From positions 1 to 64,000 of the forward strand of contig JBGAOK010000005.1 of assembly GCA_044221805.1 (NCBI GenBank): a DNA stretch of 64,000 bases, in the 5' to 3' direction. The position numbers and the translations under genes were made by a program. Below are positions 44,903 through 53,507 of this stretch, piece by piece. The notes below the pieces were generated by a model, which saw only the letters and a list, made by a program, of their open reading frames with translations, was not told the origin of the DNA and did not search any database. How positions within the stretch are numbered: the stretch's first letter is position 1; the number at the start of each line of letters is the position of its first letter. The stretch is from Meridianimarinicoccus sp044221805. GTDB taxonomy: Bacteria; Pseudomonadota; Alphaproteobacteria; Rhodobacterales; Rhodobacteraceae.

Positions 44903-46157
44903 TCAGCCTCTCGCGGCGCCCTTCCAGTGGTGGACCAGCCGGGTGACCTGCACCGCGACGATGCCGACGAGGATGCCCCAGAAGGCCGCGTTGATGCCAA
45001 GGACGACGATGCCCGAGGCCGAGGTGACGAAGGTCAGCATCCCGGCCTGCAGATCCTCGCCGCTGTCGAGCATGTCGGACAGGCCCCGGGCGATCGCGCC
45101 CAGCAGCGCAAGCCCCGCCAGCAGCGCGATCAACTCGACCGGCAGGCGCACCATCACGCCGCCGACGAAGCCCGCAAAGACCGCGGTCAGAAGGAAGAAG
45201 GCACCGCTGGCCACGCCGGCCACATAGCGCCGGGACCGGTCGGGATGCGCCTCGGGCCCGGCGCCGAGCGCCATGGTGATCGAGGCGAGCGCGGTAGTGA
45301 TGCCGCCGAACAGCGCCGCCGGCAGCGAGACGAGGCTCGCCAGCACCAGCACCGGCCGCGCGGCGACGTCGAAACCATTGGCGCGCAGGATGGTGAGACC
45401 GGCCAGGAACTGCCCCGTCAGCGTGGTCAGCGCCAGCGGGATCGCCAGGCCCAGAAATGCCTGCAGGGTGAAGGCGGGCCAGACCGGATGCGGCTGCGCC
45501 AGGATCAGCCCGGCGCCGCCGCCGGCATCGCCGCGGGCGAAGGTCAGGCCCAGCGTGATCATGAGAAGCCAGATCAGCGCATAGCGCGGCGTGACGGCCG
45601 AAAGGACCACGAAGGCCAGCAGCATCGTGGCGACGGTGACGGGCGCGGTCTCCAGCCCGCCAAGGGCGCTGGCGCCGAAGCGGAACAGGATCCCCGCCAT
45701 CATCCCCGCGGCCACCGCCCGGGGGACCAGCCGCACCAGCCGGTCGAACAGCCCGCTCATACCCACCGCGAGGATGATCAGCGCGGTGACGAGATAGGCG
45801 CCGACCACCTCGGGCATGGACAGCGCAGGGCCGACGGTGCCCAGCAGCACGCAGCCCGGGGCCGACCAGGCCACCAGCACCGGCGCCCGCAGCGCGAGGC
45901 TCAGCGCGAGACTGGCGACCCCTGCCGCAGCGCAGATCGCCATGATCCAGGACGAGAAATCCGCCGCCGAAGACGCCCATCGCCGCGGCCGACTGCAGAT
46001 AGATCAGCAGGGGGCCGGCGAGCGAGATCAGGACCGCAATGAAGCCCGCGGCGATCGCCGGGGCCGAGGCATCGCGCCGAAGCGCCGCGAGGCAGGCCCG
46101 CGGACCCGCCTCGACCTCCAGTGCCCCGGCATGTCCGGCGGGGGCACCGTCAGGCAT
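44903..46157 (-). pseudogene. benE: benzoate/H+ symporter BenE with one frameshift
   Basis: Start at 46157 (MPDGAPAGHAGALEVE) after the BKACE gene, with which it overlaps. The first frame runs to MGVFGGGFLVLDHGD; removing one T from the TTT at about 45958-45962 restores FGGGFSSWIMAICAAAG and one 417-residue frame to 44903. About twelve membrane segments and motifs SAPGCVLLG and TTLTGQFLAGL identify BenE. A single homopolymer change could be a sequencing error; otherwise the symporter is inactive and the neighbouring ABC system would serve uptake. Confidence 0.85.
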
Positions 46158-47007
46158 GGACCGGAAGCTCCGTCGCCAGCCCCAGCATGGCCCGCGCCTG
46201 TCGCCAGTCGGCCACCGGTCGCCCGTAGCGCTCGCACAGATCGACCACCCGGCGCACCAGCGCGGCGTTCGACGGGGCCAACCGGTCGCGGTCCAGCCGC
46301 ACGTTGTCCTCGAGCCCGGTGCGGGCATGGCCGCCCGCGGCGACCGACCATTCGTTCAGCACGATCTGGTGCGGCCCGATCCCGGCGGCGCACCATTCCG
46401 CTTCGGGGGCCAGCCGCTGCACCGTGCGGATGTAGTAGTCGAAGACGTCGCGGTCGGCCGGCATCGCGTTCTTCACCCCCATGACAAACTGGATGTAGAG
46501 CCTGCCGGGGATGCGGCCATCGCGGTGCATCGCCACGGCCTGATGGATATGGCTCAGGTCGAAGGCCTCGACCTCGGGCATCACGCCGTGGCGGCGCATC
46601 TCGGCGGCCAGCCAGTCGACCAGATCGGGCGGGTTCTCGTAGACCCGGGTGGGGAAGTTGTTCGACCCCACCGACAGCGAGGCCATGTCGGGCTTCAGGG
46701 CCAGCATGCCCCCCCGGGTCTGGCCGGCGCCTGACCGCCCTCCGGTCGAGAACTGCACGATCAGCCCCGGGCAATGGGCCCTGAGGCCTTCCAGCAGCCG
46801 GGCGAACCGGTCGGGGTCGGAGGAGGGCGTGCCGTCGTCGTTGCGCACATGGCAATGGGCGATGGTCGCGCCGGCCTCGAACGCCGCGTGAGTGCTTTCC
46901 ACCTGCTCGGCGACCGAGACCGGCACGGCCGGGTTGTCGGCCTTGGTGGGCAGGCTGCCGGTGATGGCCACGCAGATGATGCAGGGCTTCGCAGGGGTCT
47001 GGGTCAT
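46150..47007 (-). CDS. BKACE-family beta-keto acid cleavage enzyme (DUF849)
   Basis: 285 residues. TIM-barrel Zn enzyme; the family cleaves beta-keto acids with acetyl-CoA to acetoacetate and a new CoA ester (first known for 3-keto-5-aminohexanoate). Seen: IICVAITGSLPTKADNPAVP, the Zn-binding HCHVRNDDG with His51 and His53, VQFSTGGRSGAGQ, SLSVGSNNFPTRVYEN and VMGVKNAMPADRD. 3-oxoadipate, the catechol-pathway intermediate, is a beta-keto acid, so this may replace PcaIJ/PcaF; inference from position beside catA. Overlaps the benE start by eight bases. Confidence 0.85.
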   Translation of the reverse strand: MTQTPAKPCIICVAITGSLPTKADNPAVPVSVAEQVESTHAAFEAGATIAHCHVRNDDGTPSSDPDRFARLLEGLRAHCPGLIVQFSTGGRSGAGQTRGGMLALKPDMASLSVGSNNFPTRVYENPPDLVDWLAAEMRRHGVMPEVEAFDLSHIHQAVAMHRDGRIPGRLYIQFVMGVKNAMPADRDVFDYYIRTVQRLAPEAEWCAAGIGPHQIVLNEWSVAAGGHARTGLEDNVRLDRDRLAPSNAALVRRVVDLCERYGRPVADWRQARAMLGLATELPVHA

Positions 47008-47053
47008 GAAGGGCTCCGTGCTGGGCGGCCCGGGCCGTTGCGCCCGGGGCAGG

Positions 47054-47242
47054 TCAGGCCGGGCGCAGGGCGTCGCGCGCGGCCTCGGGGCGGGCGGAAG
47101 CCCCGCGCGCCGCGCCCGCGGACGCCGCCGGCGGTGGCGGCGCCATCAGGTCGTCGAACAGATCCTGAAGGATGTCGGCCGCGCAGGCGGTTCTGGTCTT
47201 GCGGCAGCCGGGGCAGGGGGCGTCGGGGTTCTTGCAGGCCAT
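47054..47242 (-). CDS. 62-residue Cys-rich protein
   Basis: Starts MACKNPDAPCPGCRKTRTAC with Cys at 3, 10, 13 and 20, a pattern suited to one zinc or iron-sulfur site, followed by a helix ADILQDLFDDLM and an Ala/Arg-rich tail. gcaaggac lies before the ATG. It lies 28 bases after the hydrolase stop and 46 bases before the BKACE start, in a tight minus-strand run. Not recognised; expression is likely but unproven. Confidence 0.55.
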   Translation of the reverse strand: MACKNPDAPCPGCRKTRTACAADILQDLFDDLMAPPPPAASAGAARGASARPEAARDALRPA

Positions 47243-47270
47243 GGTGTCCGTCCTTGCGGGTGGGCGCCGG

Positions 47271-48134
47271 TCAGGCCGCGCTGGCGCTGGCGAAAGGGCC
47301 GGGCATCCGGGACAGCGCGTCCAGGAAATACGGCCGGAAGCCCGCGGGATGCTCGCTCATCGGGAAATGGCCGAGCTCGTCCATCACCGCCAGCGTGGCA
47401 CCGGGAATCGCCGCGGCGGTGCGCCGGGCGTCTTCCGGCGTGCAGGTCAGGTCATAGGCGCCGACCAGCAGGTGCACCGGCGTCCGCGCCGTGTCGATCC
47501 GGCCCAGCCGGCCGATCAGGCTGTCGTCCCTTGTGTAGAAGCTGAGATCCCCGCGGAACACGCCGGGTCCGCTGGACATGAACATCCACAGGGTGTTCCA
47601 GCGTTCGGCCTCGGGCGCGTAAGGCGAGATGTTGGCCGAGACCAGCGCCGCGCCCATCTCGCCGCCATGGGCATCGGGGCGGTGGAACCAGTCGATGTCG
47701 TACCAGGCGGGCTGGAAGTCCGAGGCCTCGATGGCGATGAAGCCCGAGAACCGGTCGGGATGCAGCGCGGCCAGTTGCAGCGCGATCCGCCCGCCCATGG
47801 AACAGCCTGCCAGCACCGGCCGGTCCAGCCCCAGCGCCTCGACCATGGCGAGGACCGTGGCGATGTAGGCCTCGGTCGTCAGCAGGTATTCCCGGGTCTC
47901 GAAGCCCTCGGGCGGCAGCGACTTGCCGTGCCAGGGCATGTCGAAGGCGATCAGCCGGTTGGCGTCGGTGACGGTCGTGTCGTTCATCAGATGGCGCCAC
48001 TGGCGCGTGTCGGCCCCGGCGGTGTGCAGGCACAGCACCGGCCGGCCCTGTCCGGCCTCCTCGAAATAGACCCGATGGGGGGTGCCGGCGACGGTGACGC
48101 CCAGATAGCGTCCGGTGATGGGTTCGAGCAGCAT
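47271..48134 (-). CDS. alpha/beta hydrolase in the catechol gene group
   Basis: 287 residues. Fold motifs: LCLHTAGADTRQW (oxyanion region His-Thr-Ala-Gly), nucleophile GCSMGG (Ser112), acid in VGAYDLTCTP and His in MDELGHFPMSEHP. GGAGG precedes the ATG, which overlaps the SCP2-like stop. It could act as the 3-oxoadipate enol-lactone hydrolase (PcaD role), but it does not show the close PcaD pattern, so this is a guess from position. Confidence 0.8.
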   Translation of the reverse strand: MLLEPITGRYLGVTVAGTPHRVYFEEAGQGRPVLCLHTAGADTRQWRHLMNDTTVTDANRLIAFDMPWHGKSLPPEGFETREYLLTTEAYIATVLAMVEALGLDRPVLAGCSMGGRIALQLAALHPDRFSGFIAIEASDFQPAWYDIDWFHRPDAHGGEMGAALVSANISPYAPEAERWNTLWMFMSSGPGVFRGDLSFYTRDDSLIGRLGRIDTARTPVHLLVGAYDLTCTPEDARRTAAAIPGATLAVMDELGHFPMSEHPAGFRPYFLDALSRMPGPFASASAA

Positions 48135-48514
48135 CAGGCGGCCTCCGTCCCGGCGCTGCGCGGCAGGGCCATGAACTCCTTGAAATAGCGCAGGTTCTTC
48201 ACGAGGCAGAGAATGTCGCCGACGATCTCGGCGCGGCCCATCTTCACCAGGCCGAACAGGTCGTGGAAGCCGGGCGCCGGGCGCGCGGTCCAGAACTCGG
48301 CCAGCGCGGCACCATCGGTCACGACGCCGAAGCGGTAGGGCGTCCGGCGACTGGGACCGGGAAGCACCTCGACCAGCCGACCCTTGTCGAAGACCAGATA
48401 GCTTTCCTGCCCGTCCACCTTCAGCAGCACCGTGTCCGAAAACAGCCGGCCGAGACGGAGAAGGTGCGGCGTCCGGTTCAGACGCGCCTGCATCGCTAGA
48501 AGCTGGTCGTGCAT
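48134..48514 (-). CDS. SCP2-like small protein
   Basis: 126 residues from ATG 48514. It has an SCP2 sterol-carrier-type alpha/beta pattern: LLKVDGQESYLVFDKGRLVE, then DGAALAEFWTARPAPGFHDL and MGRAEIVGDILCLVKNLRYF. SCP2 domains bind hydrophobic ligands or acyl-CoA. The frame is open upstream across the divergent promoter, but this part is not conserved-looking. First gene of a five-gene minus-strand unit, divergent from catA. Function unknown. Confidence 0.7.
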   Translation of the reverse strand: MHDQLLAMQARLNRTPHLLRLGRLFSDTVLLKVDGQESYLVFDKGRLVEVLPGPSRRTPYRFGVVTDGAALAEFWTARPAPGFHDLFGLVKMGRAEIVGDILCLVKNLRYFKEFMALPRSAGTEAA

Positions 48515-48584
48515 GTCGCCTCCTCCTCGGGCATCCTCGGGGAAAGCTAGGGATGTCGGCCGGTCCCCGGCAATGACCGGACAG

Positions 48585-48598
48585 GTATCCCCCGATAC
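48585..48598. promoter_or_regulatory. GTAT-N6-ATAC palindrome, site 1
   Basis: GTATCCCCCGATAC, extended to GGTATC/GATACC (48584-48599). It lies in the 259-base divergent region between the SCP2-like gene and catA. LysR-type regulators of catechol genes bind GTAT/ATAC-containing dyads, although the known BenM/CatM order is ATAC-N7-GTAT. Confidence 0.6.
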
Positions 48599-48654
48599 CG
48601 CGGACAGCCCGTCTTCCGGTCTGGCCGGAACGCCGGCCGGAAGGGGCGGGCAGA

Positions 48655-48668
48655 GTATTGCGCGATAC
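48655..48668. promoter_or_regulatory. GTAT-N6-ATAC palindrome, site 2
   Basis: GTATTGCGCGATAC has the same 4-6-4 format as site 1, and lies exactly 70 bases from it, about seven helical turns. Both would be on one DNA face, allowing a regulator tetramer to bind both and control the two divergent promoters. Confidence 0.6.
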
Positions 48669-48773
48669 CGACTCGGGCATTGGTTCCGGGGCCCGGTCTG
48701 GCCGATGTTCCGGATCGGGAGAACGAGCGGCACCGGACGCCGGATGGCCGCAGACCGAAGAGGAGGAAATCGG

Positions 48774-49649
48774 ATGCCCAAGGTCACCCTCGACACCATC
48801 ACCGACGTGGTCATCGCCTCGCTGGGCGAGACCGGTCCCGTCACCGAGCGTCAGCGCGAGATCATGTCCGCCCTGATCAGGCACCTGCACGGCTTCTGCA
48901 AGGACGTGAAGCTGCAGCACCACGAATTCCTGGCCGCCTGCGACTACCTGGCCCGCGCCGGCCAGACCTGTTCGGACAAGAGGCAGGAATTCATCCTGCT
49001 GGGGGATATCCTTGGCGTCGAGGTGCTGGTCGACATGCTGACCAACGCGGTCGATGGCAGCGAAAGCGAGTCGACCGTGCTGGGTCCGTTCTATCGCGAG
49101 AACCCGCCGGTGCTGCCGAAGGGTGCCTCGGTGGTGCAGAAGCACTTCGACAACGAGGAATCCGTGTATTTCGAAGGCGTCATCCGCGACACCGCCGGCA
49201 ACCCGCTGGCCGGCGTGACGCTGGATGTCTGGGAGGACGCGCCCAACGGCCTCTATGAAAACCACGACCCCGACCAGCCCGACTACAACCTCCGCGGCCG
49301 GTTCGTGACCGACGCGGACGGCCACTATGCCTTCCGCGCCCTGCGTCCGGTCCCCTATCCGATCCCGGACAACGAGACCGCGGGCGAATTGCTGCGCTTC
49401 ATGGGCCACCACCCGAACCGGCCGGGGCACATGCACTTCATCATCTCGAAGGACGGCTACCGTGCGCTGATCAGCCAGGTCTATGACGGCAGCTCGGCCT
49501 GGCTCGACAACGACTCGGTCTTCGCGGTGAAGGACAGCCTGATCGGCGAGTTCCGCAAGGCTGGCCCGGATCTGGACACCGACCTGCACGTGAGCTTCGA
49601 CTTCGTGCTGAAGCCGATGGCGGCAAGCCAGTCGATCGCGGCCGAATAA
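48774..49649 (+). CDS. catA: catechol 1,2-dioxygenase (intradiol)
   Basis: 291 residues. It cleaves catechol to cis,cis-muconate using Fe(III). N-terminal dioxygenase linker domain (TERQREIMSALIRHLHGFCK, RQEFILLGDILGVEVLVDML). Fe ligands Tyr161 (NGLYENH), Tyr195 (PVPYPIPDN), His219 and His221 (RPGHMHFI). The C-terminal LDNDSVFAVKDSLIGEF also resembles hydroxyquinol dioxygenases, so activity on substituted catechols is possible. Strong SD agaggaggaa. The benABCD-catB genes nearby support catechol. Confidence 0.82.
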   Translation: MPKVTLDTITDVVIASLGETGPVTERQREIMSALIRHLHGFCKDVKLQHHEFLAACDYLARAGQTCSDKRQEFILLGDILGVEVLVDMLTNAVDGSESESTVLGPFYRENPPVLPKGASVVQKHFDNEESVYFEGVIRDTAGNPLAGVTLDVWEDAPNGLYENHDPDQPDYNLRGRFVTDADGHYAFRALRPVPYPIPDNETAGELLRFMGHHPNRPGHMHFIISKDGYRALISQVYDGSSAWLDNDSVFAVKDSLIGEFRKAGPDLDTDLHVSFDFVLKPMAASQSIAAE

Positions 49650-49672
49650 TCCGGCCGATCGCGACACCGGCG

Positions 49673-49703
49673 AGGGGGCTCCCATTGTTTCGGGGGCCCC
49701 TTT
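49673..49703 (+). terminator. intrinsic terminator after catA
   Basis: AGGGGGCTCCC and GGGGGCCCCT form a stem with one bulged G and one G-T pair, followed by TTT (49701-49703). It lies 23 bases after the stop, before the LysR gene. Confidence 0.7.
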
Positions 49704-49742
49704 GCGTCTAGGCTGCGCTGCCCTCGGGGAGGAGGGTCATCG

Positions 49743-50726
49743 ATGAACCTGAAGCAGCTGAAGTACTTCATGGCCGTGGCCGAAGAGATGCATTTCGGCC
49801 GGGCCGCCGAACGGCTGGGCATCGCGCAACCGCCGCTTTCGCGCCAGATCAAGCAGCTCGAGGACGATCTGGGGGCGGTGCTGTTCAACCGCGGCCGCAG
49901 CGCGATCACCCTGACCCAGGCCGGCGAACGGCTGCTGGAGCGCGGCAAGGCGATCTTCAACATGATCCAGGACACAAGGCTCGAGGTGCGCCGGATCGGC
50001 CAGGGCGCCGAAGGGCGGTTGCGGATCGGTTTCGTCGGGTCCTCGACCTATGGCATCCTGCCGACGATCATCAAGTCGTTCCGGGCGCATCACCCGCAGG
50101 TCGTGCTGAGCCTTCTGCCGATGAACAACGCGCAGCTGCACCGGATGCTGATCAGCCGCGAGATCGACGTCGCCTTCGCCCGCCCCGCGCTGCAGGATGC
50201 CGAGTTCGTCAAGCTGAAGCTGCTCGACGAACCGCTGACGCTGGCGGCGCCGGACACCCTGGACACCGGCCCCCGGCGCCATGTCGACCTTGCCAGCCTG
50301 GGAAAGCAGAATTTCATCCTTTATCCCGAGTATCCGCGGCCCAGCTATGCCGACTTCGTGCTGGCGCGCTGCGCCGACCAAGGCTTCAACGTCGAGAAGC
50401 GGGTCTTCACCATGGACCTGCAGACCGCGCTCAGCCTCGTCGCCATTGGCGAGGGCGTCTGCGTCGTGCCCCGCTCGGTCGGTACGGCGCAGCGCAACGG
50501 CATCCGCTTCCTGCCTTTTGATCCGCCGCTGGGTTCGACCGAGCTGTCGGTGAATTACCGGATCGACGAGCAGGGTGTGCATGTGCGGAGCTTTGTCCGC
50601 ATTGCCCAGTCGGTCGCCCGGCGCATCTCCGCCGAGCGCGCGGACGGCGGGCCGGATGAGGGGGCAGCGCCCGCCCCCATTCCCGCCCCCGTCGCGACCG
50701 CCATCGACGACGGGGACAAGGCCTGA
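49743..50726 (+). CDS. LysR-family regulator of the catechol/benzoate genes
   Basis: 327 residues. N-terminal winged HTH MNLKQLKYFMAVAEEMHFGR then RLGIAQPPLSRQIKQLEDDL; effector domain (about 90-295) with GFVGSSTYGILPTIIKSFR, LSLVAIGEGVCVVPRS typical of BenM/CatM/CatR-like proteins. The tail after 300 is Pro/Ala-rich. It lies after catA on the same strand, rather than divergent. The effector is probably muconate or benzoate; that is inference. Confidence 0.85.
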   Translation: MNLKQLKYFMAVAEEMHFGRAAERLGIAQPPLSRQIKQLEDDLGAVLFNRGRSAITLTQAGERLLERGKAIFNMIQDTRLEVRRIGQGAEGRLRIGFVGSSTYGILPTIIKSFRAHHPQVVLSLLPMNNAQLHRMLISREIDVAFARPALQDAEFVKLKLLDEPLTLAAPDTLDTGPRRHVDLASLGKQNFILYPEYPRPSYADFVLARCADQGFNVEKRVFTMDLQTALSLVAIGEGVCVVPRSVGTAQRNGIRFLPFDPPLGSTELSVNYRIDEQGVHVRSFVRIAQSVARRISAERADGGPDEGAAPAPIPAPVATAIDDGDKA

Positions 50727-50843
50727 CAGGTCACAGTGCCCGCCGCTTGCGGCGCAGACCCGATACCGCGCCACGTCGGGCTGCACAGTTCCGGCATCCG
50801 AATTCGGACTGCGGCGGCCTAACCGGGCCGATCGCCTTCAGCC

Positions 50844-50903
50844 GGGGCGCAAAAGCCTTGCGAAGGCTTTTGGCAAAAGTCTTCCGGAAGACTTTTGCGC
50901 CCC
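50844..50903. terminator. double palindrome, probable bidirectional terminator
   Basis: Two hairpins lie in tandem: AAAAGCCTT-gcg-AAGGCTTTT (50851-50871) and the perfect 22-base palindrome AAAAGTCTTCCGGAAGACTTTT (50875-50896). Outer arms GGGGCGCAAAAG (50844-50855) and CTTTTGCGCCCC (50892-50903) can also pair, enclosing both. A and T runs on each side would give U-runs both ways, between the convergent LysR gene and the pcaB remnant. The format resembles a mobile REP-like terminator. Confidence 0.7.
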
Positions 50904-50949
50904 CGGTGCAGCGTCCCCGGTGCGGCGGCGGCGCTGCGCGGGAGGCGTA

Positions 50950-51997
50950 GCTCAGTCCGCCTCGCCGAGGCAGGCGGATGCCGGCGAGGAGTTCGCCGGC
51001 CCGGGCCGCCGCCGCGGACGATATAACCATCGCCGGCGGTTCCATCCCATTCGTCCAGGCGGCGCCCGAACGCTCCTGCTCGTGCACCAGCGCACGGTTG
51101 CGCATCCCCGCCAGGGCTGGCGTGGCGCAGGCCACGAAGCTCGGCCCGCGCAGGTTCTTCCATGCGCCATGGCCGAGAAGCTGCGCCCGCTGCTTCGCCG
51201 GGCGATCCAGCGTCCACCCCTGCTGCGCCATCGGCGCCACGTCCTGGCCGAGCTTGCCGAGGCTGCGCTGACCAGCAGCAGCCAGCCGGCATACTCGACG
51301 ACCCGTTGCACATCGCATGCCCAGGCCCGCGGCGCCGGCGCTGCCGGCCAGGCCGGTCACCGGCGCCGCGGCCGTTGCCCGCCGGTCGCCCGGCCCACCG
51401 CTGATCGCCCACCGCGCGAACTGGACCTTCCACGCCGGGTACAGCGCCGCCGGCCAGCAGATGGCCTCGACGGCAGCAGGTCGCCAGCCAGTCCACCGGT
51501 GACCGGCAGCTGCTGCATCCGCGTCCGCGCCATCAGCGGGCGGGCGCCGAAGCCGGCCTCCAGCGCACCGCCAGCCGGTCGACCAGCCCGGCGATCCCGG
51601 CCGCCAGATGGTCCGAGACATCGCGCAGCGCCAGCATCCGTCGCGGTGTCGATCAGGTCCTGGCTGGTGGCGCCGGCATGGACCAGGGGCACCAGGTCGG
51701 GCCCGGCGGGCAGCCCGGCCACATGGGCCTTCAGCTGGGCGACGAAATCCGGCACCGCCAGCCCGTCCTCGGGGATCGCCGCCGCCACCGCGCCATGTCG
51801 GGGCGGAAGCCTGATCGCTGCTGCCGCCGCCGCCGCCCGGCCGGATCCGCCAGCCCGAGCGCCCCCAGCGCCTCGGCCAGCGCCGCCTCGAAACCGAGGA
51901 AATCCGCCGCCGTCCGCTCGGCCGAAAACACCCGCGCCACCACCGCATCCACAAACAGCGGCGAAAAGAAACCGTTCTGCAGCGTCAGAGGGTTCAT
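50950..51997 (-). pseudogene. pcaB: 3-carboxy-cis,cis-muconate cycloisomerase, degraded
   Basis: The start MNPLTLQNGFFSPLFVDAVV and SAERTAADFLGFEAALAEAL is clear. Later parts lie in changing frames: VPLVHAGATSQDLIDTATDA (fumarase-superfamily signature region, about 51610-51690), LMARTRMQQLPVTGGLAG, SLGKLGQDVAPMAQQG (about 51220-51260), and ALVHEQERSGAAW (about 51060-51100). The SS-PHKxNP signature loop is not intact. Several frameshifts and deletions make it inactive. The protocatechuate branch is therefore broken here. Confidence 0.8.
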
Positions 51998-52119
51998 GGC
52001 GGTCAATCTCCAGGGAAGAACGGGGACGCCCCCGGACATGACGCCGGGGGCGGAAAAGGTCCAGCCGAAAGCCGGTGCTGCCCCCGGTGAGGGGAACAGC
52101 CGCGCCCAGGTCCGTGTCG

Positions 52120-53331
52120 TCAGGCGTGAACGGCCATGCCGCCGTTTCGCCGGCGCAGGATCAATCCCACCGTGGCCAGCCCGCAGATCGCGGCGATCGG
52201 CAGGATGGCGTAGAGAACCTGGCTCGGCCCCAGACCGCGGGCCAGCAGGGCGCCAGCGAAGAGCGGCCCGACGATCGAACCCAACCGTCCGACCGCCACC
52301 GCGATACCGACGCCGGTGCCCCGCACGGTCTTCGGATAGCACTGAGGTGCGAGCCCGTAGAGCAGCGACTGGGCGCAGAGCAGCCCGCCGCCCACCAGCG
52401 CACCCGAGGCCAGCGCCGCGACCATGTTACCGCCGGGGATCGTGCTCATCACCAGAAGCGAGGCGATCAGCACGGCAAAGATCGCGGTTGCCGAAATTGC
52501 CGGACGATCGCCGTCCAGAAGCCGTCCGCCGACGATGCTTCCGGCGGCACCGCCGAGGTTGAAGAAGATCTGGACCATCGATGCCTGGCTGCGCTGGAAA
52601 CCCAGCGAGACGAGAAGCTGCGGCAGCCAGTTGACAAGTAGGTAGACGACCACCAGCCCGAAGAAGAAGGCCGCCCACAGCAGGACGGTCGCGAAAATCG
52701 TGCCGGGAGCGAAGATCGCCCGCAGGCGGCTTTCGGGGATATCGTCCGTATGGCTGACCCGGAAGGGCGGCATCAGCAGGAACAGCGGGACGACGAGCAG
52801 AAGCGGCAGCACGCCGCCGATGATGAAGATCGATTGCCAGTCATCGTGCAGGCCCAGCATCGCGACCAGGCTTGCGACCGCGGCGCCAAGGGGCACGCCC
52901 GCGTACATCAGGGCGACGGCGCGACCGCGGCGGTTGGTGGTGGTCGATTCCGCCGCGATGGCGACCAGATTCGGCAGCGCGCCGCCAAGACCGATCCCGG
53001 TCAGGAAGCGCATCAGCACCAGATGCTGGAACGTGTCCGCAAAGGCGGTGGCAATCGAGAACAGGCCGAAGGCGACGAGGGCCAGCGACAGGCCCGCCCT
53101 GCGGCCCCAGCGGTCGGCGATCAGACCGCCGCCAAGGGCGCCGAAGATCAGCCCGAAGGTGGCGGCCGAAAAGAACAGGCCCATCTGGTTCGGCTGCAGT
53201 CCGAAAGCCGGCGCGAGTTTGGGCGCGGCGACGCCGGCGGCCTGCAGATCGAAACCTTCGATGAGTGCGGCCAGGAACACGAGCACAAGTGCCCGGGTCC
53301 CCGCACCGCGGTGCGAGGTTGTGGTGGTCAT
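52120..53331 (-). CDS. MFS aromatic acid:H+ symporter (AAHS family)
   Basis: 403 residues with twelve membrane segments. AAHS motifs: LVFLAALIEGFDLQAAGVAA (Asp in TM1), FGALGGGLIADRWGRRAGL (loop 2-3), GIGLGGALPNLVAIAAE, and GGRLLDGDRP. It resembles PcaK/BenK/MhpT carriers. SD aggagg before ATG. It lies 176 bases after the acyl-CoA dehydrogenase and probably takes up the aromatic acid used by that operon. Confidence 0.9.
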   Translation of the reverse strand: MTTTTSHRGAGTRALVLVFLAALIEGFDLQAAGVAAPKLAPAFGLQPNQMGLFFSAATFGLIFGALGGGLIADRWGRRAGLSLALVAFGLFSIATAFADTFQHLVLMRFLTGIGLGGALPNLVAIAAESTTTNRRGRAVALMYAGVPLGAAVASLVAMLGLHDDWQSIFIIGGVLPLLLVVPLFLLMPPFRVSHTDDIPESRLRAIFAPGTIFATVLLWAAFFFGLVVVYLLVNWLPQLLVSLGFQRSQASMVQIFFNLGGAAGSIVGGRLLDGDRPAISATAIFAVLIASLLVMSTIPGGNMVAALASGALVGGGLLCAQSLLYGLAPQCYPKTVRGTGVGIAVAVGRLGSIVGPLFAGALLARGLGPSQVLYAILPIAAICGLATVGLILRRRNGGMAVHA

Positions 53332-53507
53332 GGGGTGGTTCCTCCTGCGCCGTCTCTCCCGCGGCGCGCTTAATGGTTGGTCCGTCTGGCGGGCCGCGGA
53401 ACCGGGAAGGACCGGCGCCGCGGGTCTGGACGCGGAGGGCGGATCAGAGTGCGCCCGCGCGACTTTCCGGATGCCCGGCCGCAGCAGGGCGGCCGGGGAC
53501 TTCGGGT

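Noticed and set aside
48772..49685. Minus-strand frame extension joining the catA region to the 47271-48134 hydrolase
   Set aside because: The part opposite catA has no domain; the hydrolase starts at 48134 with its own SD.
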